NCBI GenBank assembly: GCA_949752735.1
Contig: OX457036.1
Location: 8,682,192-8,746,191 of the forward strand
DNA from: Lumbricus terrestris
Taxonomy: Eukaryota; Annelida; Clitellata; Crassiclitellata; Lumbricidae
Length of the DNA: 64,000 nucleotides
Reading direction: 5' to 3'
The notes beneath the pieces are model-generated. The model was not told the origin of the DNA. It saw only the letters and a list, made by a program, of their open reading frames with translations, and did not search any database. Position 1 is the first letter of the stretch. Every line of letters begins with the position of its first letter. Made by a program: the position numbers and the translations under genes. Shown here one piece after another: positions 34,079-44,189 of this stretch.

Positions 34079-34320
34079 CAGTGGCGTAGCCAAGGGGAGG
34101 TTTTCGTGCTTAAACCCCCCCCCCAATTGGCTTAGGAAAAAGTTTTCTTAAAGGTTATTTGTCCACTTAAATAAGAAAAACAAAACAATTGCTTGTAGTA
34201 ACAATTGTTTTTCTTACTTTATTCCCTTTTTATTTACTGTAATACTGTTGGGTTGGTGTCAGGAAGGGCATCCGTCCAGGCCATAAAACCCCCAATCAAA
34301 AATTCCTGGCTACGCCTCTG
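34079..34320. mobile_element. hAT-type MITE, CAGTGGCGTAGCCA family, copy 1
   Basis: Ends CAGTGGCGTAGCCA and TGGCTACGCCTCTG; flanks CTTGCTAA and CCTTCTAA match at six of eight. The interior AACAATTGCTTGTAGTAACAATTGTT palindrome region is shared with 37404 and 42962. Confidence 0.8.
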
Positions 34321-34696
34321 CCTTCTAAAATATTGCATGTGAATGGTAAAACCTTCCCAGCAGGGTACCACACAGGTCTTTATCACTTGCATATAATTAC
34401 GGCTGTTCCTTGTAATGGTGCCTCTTTGGAAAGTTACAGTACTATGTATTGGGTTGCCCTAATTTTGTCCAAACCAAGTTGTGTGCCATTCTCCCCGTAA
34501 GCACATAATTATAATCACACAAGATATGTGTCATTGATGATTATATGTGCGTATCTATGTGTGCCTGTGTTTGCAGCTCGTTCTTCGCTCTCAGCACGCC
34601 CGGTATTTACACGGCCACAAAGATAAGAGCAGCTGTATTGCTCTCATAAATTGCCTTTTAATACACAGTCTGTGTTTAATGTTCATTAATGCGCGT

Positions 34697-36785
34697 TAGG
34701 GTGTCCCATTTTGAGGTTATTTTTGAAAATGCTAAGTTTCTCCAGCCAAAAAGTATCATTGGTAGAAGATAACTTTGGGGAAAAAATTTCAAATTTTTTC
34801 AAGGACATTTAGGGGTCCCCCAAAGGGCTGTAAGATATCATAAAAATACATTGTGGTCTGCCGCTATCTTTATCAATTTCACTCATGCGTATTTTCATGA
34901 ACCTTGGGTTTTCTGCAGCCCGACACCACTTTTGTTCTGAATAAGTGCACCACGCATATATATATATATATGTATATGCCCTATATATATACATACATAT
35001 ATATAATATTATATATATATAATTTCATGCAGAGCTGCTGTCTCGTGGGTTTGCATGTATGGAGCAGCCATTTCGTTAAGTGTGCAAAACGAAATTTCAG
35101 ACTGTTTGATATACCCTTTTCACTACAGTCTGTTACATAATGCAAATATGGGTTAATGGTTACATATTTTATATATTACAATATTGGTTAATGGTTACAT
35201 ATTTTATATATTACAATATTGGTTAATTTGATTGTCATGGCAAGTCAGAGTAAAACTAAAGCACTGTCAAAGTTGATGAATTGACCATCTATTTGAGAAC
35301 TTGTGCTATCTTTGAGGTGATGCTTTTCAGCTTTCATACATGTCTTTGACCATCTAAAAGGCTGCAGATATTCTGTGTTTTCAAGATGTTTGATGAAACT
35401 GATTCAAATTAAACAAACGTCAGTTTCTGCCGCAACAAACCCCAAAAGATAATTATTGTTAACTGAGGGCTTTAAAACTTGCTTTTTGGATCAGGCTCAC
35501 AGAGCATCACCCTATAGAGGATTTCCATGAATTCTTTACATTTGCTGAGTTGATGGTGGGATGGATGTACCAAACATAACTGGTATTTGCAAGTTTGATG
35601 CTCTTCAGATAAAGTACGTTGTATAGCCAAGGCCGTTATATTACTCAATGAAAACGTAGTTGCTGTTCTATGGAAACGAGACTGTCATCTGTTTAACAGA
35701 TAATGATTCACAATTAAAACACTTTAACAACTTTTTTTGTATCAGTGTAAGCCTACATCCTATCCTGGCGTACAGTCCGATCTCATCTGATACTCCATTT
35801 AATTGCATCATGTTAGTTAGAAGATTACAAGCATACGATTATCCTGGTCTCAGTATTACTGCACTTAAAGCAATGCAATGCCATTCTTGATACTTCCATC
35901 CAGAGCATGCAACTCTTGAATTGTTTTCCGATCTCTTAACACCACACAAGGGAGCAACTCTCATACTACACAAGACCCTGAAATTGGATCTCACTTAGTC
36001 AAGTTTCTTCCACAACTTTACCAGAGCTATATATCTCTCAAAGCCTTTTCCAGACTACCGGCATTGACGATAGCTTTCTAGAGAGTTCTGCTGTTTGACT
36101 ATCTGGAAAACCGTACAATTAAGCCATTGTAATCGTGAGCAATTTGCAATGTGTCACTGGCTGTGCCTGATACATACATTTAATGTCATAACAAATGAAA
36201 GTCATAAACAGTTCTAATTGAAAAACATAGAAAGTACTTCCCAAATTGCAACCATGACTGTCTTGAGTCACTTCTTCCGATGTAGTCAACTACTGATTGG
36301 ACCAAACATGTGACTATCTCACATTTGGTACTGTGTACCAATATGCCATCTCAAAGTAAACTATGTTTTGAATAAATGCTCGAATTATTATAGTAGTCAA
36401 TAATGGTTAAATAATATCCCAAATTCTAATAATATATGAACGTCTGTGCATATATCAATTTTGTCAAATTTCAGTCAATTAACTGCAAAACCAGTCTGAG
36501 AAAAAATAGGATAAAACTTTTTGAGCAATTACATTGTATGACATATCATATTTTGTGCAAAAGCATTTAAAATATATGTGGTGTGAATGACGTTGCCTCA
36601 CATATTGAAATATTTGCACACGAATATCATAGTACGCTATATATAAAATTTGGAGCTCCTTGGGGGTGTCCTAAAAATTATTTTAAAAATTCGAAAAAAT
36701 TACACAAATATTATCATCTCCATAGAAAACTTTTTGACTGGAGAGACCTAAGAATTTCAAGAAAAAGTTTTTTTGGGACACCCTA
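34697..36785. mobile_element. 2.1-kb DNA transposon without recognisable transposase
   Basis: Ends TAGGGTGTCCCA and TGGGACACCCTA, with perfect 8-bp duplication ATGCGCGT (34689-34696, 36786-36793). It contains a 36-bp tandem duplication near 35145-35225 and TA-rich DNA at 34955-35020. Frames are short and unrecognised. A left end of similar sequence (TAGGGTGCCCG) begins at 49372 next to a decayed transposase-like gene. Confidence 0.75.
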
Positions 36786-36916
36786 ATGCGCGTGGATGGA
36801 CGCTTAAAGCGGCACTGTTTTGAAGTTCCTATAAATGTATCGAGTTGGTGAAAATTGCCCTTTCACGCATTCAGATTGCATAATAAAATATTGTGGGTAT
36901 ATAATTATAATTGTAT

Positions 36917-37094
<178 letters not shown>

Positions 37095-37129
37095 ACAATG
37101 TATATGGGTCTGTATATCGCACACCATTG

Positions 37130-37362
37130 CCTGTTGTGCTCTTGTCTCCGCTCGCATTGATTATGCTAATTCGGTTTTGTGGATCTCTCGCCGATCCTTT
37201 GTTCAACTGGCTGGCAGTGGCTGCAACGCATCGAAAGCTATTTAGCTCGGGTACTGCTGCGTGTCCCTTTACGAACAAGTTCATCAGCCTATAGTCCCCA
37301 TCAGATGCATTGGCTTACTCTTGAGTTCAGAATAAAATTTAAATTGGCATGTTTGATCTAGA
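37130..37362 (+). pseudogene. Degenerate LINE reverse-transcriptase fragment
   Basis: Frames across this segment read LVSARIDYANSVLW, then after a shift SPHQMHWLTLEFRIKFKL. These match the order of the SR.DY.NS...L....P.L..LHWLP...RI.FK blocks of CR1/Jockey-type reverse transcriptases. It is frameshifted and inactive. Confidence 0.6.
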
Positions 37363-37403
37363 GTGCATAGTCAGTGTTAGTTAGGTATGTACAAGGCGGA
37401 GGA

Positions 37404-37673
37404 AAGTGGCGTAGATACGGGGTTTCGGGGGTTAACCCCCCCCCCTCATTGGCCTAGGGAAAAAGTTTTTTAAAGGTTATTTTCCACTTAAATAAGAAAA
37501 ACAAAACAATTGCTTGTAGTAACAATTGTTTTTCTTACTTTATTCCCTTTGTCACTTTATTCCCTTCTTATATAGGCTATACTGTAATACTGTTGGGTTG
37601 GTGTCAGAAAGGGCATTCGGCCAGGCAAAAACAAAACAAAAATCCCCATCATAAATTCCTGGCTACGCCACTG
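37404..37673. mobile_element. hAT-type MITE, CAGTGGCGTAGCCA family, copy 2
   Basis: Ends AAGTGGCGTAG and GGCTACGCCACTG; flanks GCGGAGGA and GCTGAGGA match at seven of eight. It contains a local duplication of CTTTATTCCC. Confidence 0.75.
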
Positions 37674-38035
37674 GCTGAGGACAAAGTAATTTCTAGATGT
37701 GTACCTACATCACTGCATCCAGATGATAGTATATTTTCTTACAAGTCCTAATTGCTGTCACTGGTCTGATTGTATTTCAAATGACACGGGTTACTTGAGC
37801 AATTGTATCACAGTGGCTGAAGTGGGAACGCATCTTTGAGGTGGCGCTCAGTGGCGTAGCTACCATGTGTGCAATGTGTGCAAAGCACACGGGCCCACGA
37901 CCTCCAGGGGCCCACAGAGATTGCCAAATTATTGCCAAATTATTAATAGAACCTAATTAGTAATTTTCCTACGGGCACTGTGCCCATGGTTATTGAATTG
38001 AATTAGTAATTCACATCATTTTGTGACAAAATGTA

Positions 38036-38799
38036 CAATGTGTCCGGATAAAAAGTAGCCCCCACAAAGAAGTGTAATAACTCGGTCAAAACTCTTAGGA
38101 TTTGTCTGAAATTTTAAACAGAGCAACAGTGACCATATTTACACGAGATCCTAAAGCCGATTAGAAATATTCATGAGTTTGTCAAATTTATGAGCGTTTA
38201 AAAAAATTGAACTTTCCAACATGGAAAACTTGAAAGGATGTAAAATTCAGCTATATCCGGTGTTCAAAATGTCCTCCTTGTTCACAGACACACGACCGTA
38301 GACGTAGACGCTACTGTTTGATGGTCCGGTCGATGATCACTTGGTCAAACATCTGCCACTCTTCAATCAGACGCGCCCTACGGTTATCGATGTCATGAAT
38401 ACGCGTGAACGAAAAACGCGCCCCTCCAGTAAATGCACCTGGTACTCCGGATCGAGGTCTGGACTTCTGGGCGACCACAGCTGCGGTAATCAAGCCGAGT
38501 GTATCCCTGGACAACTACTACGTCTACGGTCGTGTGTTCGTGAACAAGAAGGACATTTTGAGCACCATATATAGCTGAATTTAGCTTATTTTCCGGTTTT
38601 CCATGTTGGAAAGCTCAATTTTTGGTGCTGCATATTAAACGCTCATAAATTTGACAAACTCACGAATATTTCTAATCGGTTTAGGATCTTGTGTAAATAT
38701 GGTCACTGTTGCTCTGTTTAAAATTTCAGACAGATCCTAAGAGTTTTGACCGAGTTATTACACTTCTTTGTGGGGGCTACTTTTTATCCGGACACAGTG
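38036..38799. mobile_element. Fold-back mariner/Tc1-like element
   Basis: Inverted arms of about 270 bp begin CA(A/C)TGTGTCCGGATAAAAA, with TA on both sides (38034-38035, 38800-38801). Near the inner end of each arm a short frame pointing outward reads (E)QGGHFEH-type residues, on the plus strand near 38540-38570 and on the minus strand near 38260-38290. This resembles the extreme C-terminus of mariner/Tc1 transposases. The rest of the transposase is missing, so it cannot move itself. Confidence 0.75.
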
Positions 38800-39558
38800 T
38801 AGTTTTTGTGAACACACTTGTATTCTTCGCTACATTACTGACGCCTGTCAACCGCCGTGCTGTTGACAGGAAAAACTATAGGTCCTACTAAACTCCTTTT
38901 AACTTGTATTTTCGTCTCGAGTCATGAAAGAATAGGTCTAATATAGTTTGAAATTGAGAACAAGAAACGAATCATACCAGCATAAGATTCATATTTCGAT
39001 AAATTCGCTTTCCTATGCAAATGGTAGGGGTGTGCGACCGTGTGCCTGTGCTATATAGGATAGGTGTGATAATAATGTCCGTCTATCTGTCACATTGGTG
39101 TATTGCGATTAAACGGTGCGCCGCAGAGATCTCATACTTGTCACAGTCATACTCGTATATCCCGTTCATTTGCAGGATACGGTAACGGTAGTGACCTGAC
39201 ATCTGCCTCAACCAGGGTGATAATTGCATTTGCAGGGGTTTGAGGTCTTCTTGTCACTTTGCACAACGAAACTCCATTCCTCATACTGCTCTCAACTGAG
39301 CAAAATGTTAGAAAGAAACTCTATGATGCCATGTCATTCTAGGTCTACTAGTAGACCTACTAATAATAAGCGGATAAGTAGGCCTATATAATTATGCCAA
39401 GTGGTTGATTTTAAATTCGACTAAGAAATCAGTTCAGGGATGGCATTTTAATTTCTCTGTCTCATTAGTGCAGCATTCATGTTTATTCTGTGGCTGTATT
39501 GCATCTAAAAGCAAATGCCACTGATTAGTTGTGGTGATTTTGATTTCAGATTTGCAGG

Positions 39559-39697
39559 CAGTGAGAATTGTCGATGGCTGTGGGTTTAATCTCCCCAGTC
39601 TTTCTTAGGACGCCATAGTAAAGTTCTCATTGTACGCCCAACTCCACATTATAGACAAAATCTGACCTCGTGTAATTTTTTTGCAATTCTCATGCTG
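39559..39697 (+). mobile_element. hAT-type MITE, TGAGAATTG family, nested
   Basis: 139 bp; ends CAGTGAGAATTG and CAATTCTCATGCTG. Flanks TTTGCAGG and ATTGCAAG match at six of eight. Confidence 0.7.
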
Positions 39698-39876
39698 ATT
39701 GCAAGAATCCAAAATACCGGCCTTACAAGGTCAAACAGGGGCCCATGCTGGACTTCTGCACACGGGCCCATGAAAAGCTAGCTACGCCACTGGTGGCGCT
39801 ATAGACCTATCAATTCTTGAAATAATCGAATGATTAACTTTGCTCACTGAAACAAAGAACAAAAGGGAAATCTTTG

Positions 39877-40204
39877 CAGTGGCGGCGCCAGGATTTCAGT
39901 TTGGGGGGGGGCTTAATTTGCGGGCGAAAATTTTCCGGTTTGAGTCGCAAAATATTCTGATGACCTTTTTTAAATCGGCCAAAAAATTTCCATTTCTGCC
40001 GTCAAAATTTCTGACGACTTATTTTTTAGTCATCTTGTCGAAATCTTCTAAAACGGTCCTAAACAATCTGGCAAATCTCGTGCGTACCTTTACGCTTCAT
40101 TTCTTGGGGGGCTAGAGGGGTAAATCGCCCAAATATTTCATTTTTACATGGGAAAAAATGGATGGCCTTTTTCAGGGGGCTTAGCCCCCCTAGCGTCGCT
40201 ACTG
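39877..40204. mobile_element. hAT-type MITE, CAGTGGCGGCGCC family, longer copy
   Basis: Ends CAGTGGCGGCGCCAGG and AGCGTCGCTACTG with perfect duplication AATCTTTG (39869-39876, 40205-40212). Confidence 0.8.
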
Positions 40205-40858
40205 AATCTTTGACTGAAATTAGACTCAATTAGTAATCATTAATGTTCCGTCTAAAACGAAAGGGTGTCCTAACTTCTGAGTCCTGACAATGTCTCTATT
40301 TCGGTCAAGCACTTTAATTGCGTTATGCATGGACGCTAATTTTTCTCTTATAGACGTCCTGACAAATACAATCTGCGCCCTAGGCCTCATCCATTCGAAC
40401 TAACAAAAAAAACAATAAAAACTTCATAACACGGATGCTGTATAAAAACGTTTACTAGGCTTTATTCACTGCTCCTTTGTGCTTGTTAACTGTCGCGTTA
40501 TGTCGACTGTTTTTCAATAAAACGAATATTATTATTATTACTTCATTATTTTGTTATTGCTATTCTGTCCTTGCAAACGGGCGTGACCTTGTGTGCGACT
40601 CTATGGTCGGCAATATTATATTGTCCACGCGCGCAATGTGAATCTGAGGCACGCATTGTCAGCCGCCAGGAGAAGATGCAGTTAGAGTCTTATAGATCCA
40701 TGTGCCTGAAAACCAATGAGAAATTTTGAGTTTTTAGACGCTTTTTTGAGGAAGTGAATAATATTCGAGTAGGCTAACGAAGCGAGAGCGGTAGGCTAGT
40801 CACTGTATGCTTGAAATGAACGCGATCCATTATCCATAACCTAGGCCCTAGGTCTAGA
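40205..40858. other. Intergenic, no gene recognised
   Basis: Unremarkable AT-rich sequence with a short (TTA)n run near 40528. Confidence 0.5.
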
Positions 40859-41036
40859 CAGGGCTTAAAGTGTGCCTGGACGGTCATGGACGGCGTCCAT
40901 GCACTTATTTTAAAATCTGAACGCCGTCCTGCCACTTATTGGCCAGCACTGACTGGAAAGGTAAGGGGCGTCCAGGCACTTCTTTTGGAAAGATAAGGGG
41001 CGTCCAGGCACTTATTTTTCCACACTTTATGCACTG
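40859..41036 (+). mobile_element. hAT-type MITE (CAGGGCTTAAAGTGTG family), copy 3
   Basis: 178 bp; ends CAGGGCTTAAAGTGTG and CACACTTTATGCACTG with perfect duplication GGTCTAGA (40851-40858, 41037-41044). Confidence 0.92.
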
Positions 41037-41455
41037 GGTCTAGATATATTCTAATTGTTTAATCAACATGACTTAGGCCTACTAAGACCTCCGAGTTTGT
41101 TAATCTCACAGTTTCTACATTGCTTTAACAATCGGAAAAAGAAATTGCCAATATCAATCTTCGTCTGTGTTCTTCTTATCTGTTAATGTCTACACCGAAT
41201 GTTTTCTTTGGCGCAGCATTTTGGATTACCGACTCGATTAATTGCATTATCATCTACAATGCAACAATACACGCACTTGCATCTAATTGTTTTCACGCGA
41301 TAATATAATATTTTGAAATATTCGCAGTGCGTACGATTGGCCGAAGCAGGATTGACACTGGAAACAAACATGGCGTTTGTCTGCGTGTTTGGAGAACGCG
41401 GCGCCCGGACGTGCTGATCGCCATTTTGATATCGCCCGTGTTTATTTAGCGCTCG

Positions 41456-41462
41456 TATAAAG
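41456..41462 (+). promoter_or_regulatory. Proposed TATA box of the DEG/ENaC gene
   Basis: TATAAAG followed 34 bases later by an initiator-like TCAGTC (A at about 41490). No expression evidence; inference from spacing and from the good splice donor downstream. Confidence 0.35.
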
Positions 41463-41489
41463 CAATCTGCTACTCTCTCCTAGGTTCTC

Positions 41490-41557
41490 AGTCGATCGTT
41501 GTTCTAACTTTGGCGAAATTGATTTTTATCCGATTCTGCTTTGCGCCGCTTTGCTGG
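41490..41557 (+). other. Proposed 5' UTR exon of the DEG/ENaC gene
   Basis: The sequence from the initiator to a strong donor (GCTGG then GTGAGTGC) could splice to the acceptor at 44166 (GGGTTGTCAG), 23 bases before the channel ATG. It would be non-coding. The intron of 2.6 kb is filled with MITEs and tandem repeats. Confidence 0.35.
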
Positions 41558-42432
41558 GTGAGTGCTTTTGTCTGAATAGGCCTACAGTTAATTGTCTGTT
41601 ATTGTTTGGCACTTTGTGGCTGATTTTATTTGAATTCTCGTACCTCTGCTTATTTGTCGTTAGAAGATAGATACGTTATGATTGTAAATCTTAAGCATGC
41701 AGTAGAATTTTAAAAATTATTATTTCTCTATTTGTCGATTACTTAATAATATTTTTTTCTCTCCCCTAATAATCTTTATATTCCTACAATAATTTATTGA
41801 ATGTCCTGTCATGTTTTTTTAAAATATATTTTACATGAATTATGGGTGGCCTTAATAGCGGGATTGTCCATCCCTTCTGGGTCTCCCCTTCTTCATCAAA
41901 CTATGTTAAAGTATTATCCAATGCCATAATTGTATCATGTTTGCTTGCTGTTTTGGTTGAGGGAAAAAATATAAAAAAAGAGATAAGTATTAGGCCTACT
42001 ATTAACAGACGATGAGAAGTTAACCGAAGTCGAATTTAACTGTTACTACAAAATGCGTCGATGTCCTGCTGTTAATTCATCAACGCCACCTAGCGAATGG
42101 AAGGCTGAGTTGACCATAAGCCTGGCTGGCGGGCACCGAACCCGCGTCCTTCACATCTTCGTGCAAGCTTGTCACCATTTGTTCATCTCGCCTCATGCAG
42201 GCCTAATAGTTATAGTTATAATTGGTTGAATAATTATTTAAAATGGTAAAGTGTTTCTTAATGTTTAAAATGCTTTCGTGTAGCCTAAGTATTTCTATGG
42301 CCTTACCCAGCCAACATCGAAAAATGGGTCCCAACTGGGCATCTTTGTGGGACCCAGATGTGTATAATAATGCCCATATATGGGCATTATTATACCCATT
42401 TTAGCTATCATAATGGTCTCATATGGTAACGT

Positions 42433-42570
42433 CAGGTGAGAATTGCGGGGGTTTGAGAGATTTCAACCCCCAGTCTTTCTTAGAGTCCCATGTTGAAGTC
42501 ACACCCCAATTCCAAATGAATCATAGGCCAGCCCCCCTCCCCCCGTTATTTTTCCACAATTCTCACACTG
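42433..42570 (+). mobile_element. hAT-type MITE, TGAGAATTG family
   Basis: 138 bp; ends CAGGTGAGAATTG and CAATTCTCACACTG. Flanks GGTAACGT and GGTGATGT match at six of eight. Confidence 0.75.
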
Positions 42571-42961
42571 GGTGATGTTAGTCCTAGAGATGGGCTCATG
42601 CACGTGAGCTTGCTGGCAGAGATAGGGCCTATTCCGCGCTCGTGAATAAGCCGGTGCTCTGCGCCTTGCTTTCGAGTGGCGCTTTAGTAGTTTGGAGAAT
42701 GCGATTGTGATTTTCGCTATCACTGGCCTGCGGTCCATAACGCATAATAAAAACACGAGAACACCGCTCTTGCGATGGTAGGCCTTCAACCATGCTTAAC
42801 CTAGGCTGCATGGGCCTATACAATGTACATGCATGTAACATACATGATGCGTAACCATATTATCTTTACCGACATTAAATTTTCTAAAGGATAATTTAGA
42901 AAGACGTACCATCCTGATAATTATTCTTTTGACGTCTTCTGGGGGAAAATATAGGCCTACA

Positions 42962-43230
42962 CAGTGGCGTAGCCAAGGGGAGGTTTCGGGATTAAACCCC
43001 CCCCCCATTGGCTTAAGAAAAATATTTTTTAAATGTTATTTATCCACTTAAATAAGAAAAACAAAACAATTGCTTGTAGTAACAATTGTTTTCCTTACTT
43101 TATTCCATTTGCTACTTTATTCCCTTTTTATTTACTGTAATACTGTTGGGCTGGTGTCAGGAAGGACCTCCGGCCAGGCCATAACCCCCCCCCCAAAAAA
43201 ACCCATAATAAATCCCTGGCTATGCCACTG
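42962..43230. mobile_element. hAT-type MITE, CAGTGGCGTAGCCA family, copy 3
   Basis: Ends CAGTGGCGTAGCCA and TGGCTATGCCACTG; flanks GGCCTACA and GACCTATG match at five of eight. Confidence 0.75.
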
Positions 43231-43499
43231 GACCTATGCTAAAATCTATGACTAGTACGTAGACCTAGCGGCCCAGTGGTGCAACTATAGGGGTGCTGGG
43301 GGTGCTTAAGCACCCAGAGCTAAAATCCGTTGAATTTTTGGGGTGGGTGGAGGGCTCTCTTTCGCTCTTTCAGTCTTTCAGACTAAACAAGCAAACAAGT
43401 TCCTTCATTCTTCTGTGTCGTAATATTAGTCAAATGCATATCTCCAATATTTAATAAATAATCGTAGATATCATGCAGTAAAAATTTCTAGGATGTTAT

Positions 43500-43975
43500 C
43501 CAGTGTATTTCCATAATGAACAACTTTGTTAAGATGGCAGCTTTAAATGATACCATTACAGTGTGCAAATAAAAAATCTAAACAATGGAAGGGAAAATTT
43601 ACTGAAAATCTTAAACCACGTCTCTAAGCACTGACTCCATGAGTAATTTTGATAATATAACAGCTTAAAAAGCTTCTGTTTATATTGTCGAAATTTTTTA
43701 ATCTGAACAAATGAGAGGGAACATCTACTGAAGTCTTAAACCATGTTGTCAGCAATGGCAATACTAGGCCTACTGCTACAGTGCGCAGACTTAAAAAATC
43801 AATGGGAGAGGACATTGAAGCCCTAGACTTGAGCATTGAAATCATGAGTAGACTATCGTAAATTCGTAATTTTTGTTAAGATGACAGCTTAAAAAGCTAC
43901 GGTATGGAAATTTTAAAAAATCGAAACAAATGGGAGGCCACACTCTGAAGTCTTAAACTTCAATGCATATACCAA
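43500..43975. repeat. Three diverged tandem units of about 145 bp
   Basis: Blocks containing GTTAAGATG(A/G)CAGCTTAAAA, a GAAACAAATGGGAGG-like segment and GAAGTCTTAAAC recur three times just upstream of the channel exon. Non-coding. Confidence 0.6.
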
Positions 43976-44189
43976 TGTATACATATGTTAGGCTACTTAG
44001 GCATTAGGCCTATATTCCTTTATAAATTGCAAGCATTCTTATACTATAAGACTTGGAATGCAGCCCTGCAAAACTAAAAGTCATCGTACGTAGGGATTAC
44101 AACAATTATTATTATTATGAATGTGTTTAATTGATTATTTGCCATCTTTATGTTTTGGGTTGTCAGAGGTGATCTGAAGTCAGACAATC

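Larger units (their letters stand above)
37849..39792. mobile_element. 1.9-kb hAT-type element holding two nested elements
   Basis: Ends CAGTGGCGTAGCTACC and AGCTAGCTACGCCACTG, with perfect 8-bp duplication GTGGCGCT (37841-37848, 39793-39800). GGGCCCA-rich blocks lie just inside both ends. A mariner-like fold-back (38036-38799) and a TGAGAATTG-family MITE (39559-39697) are inserted within it. Confidence 0.75.
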
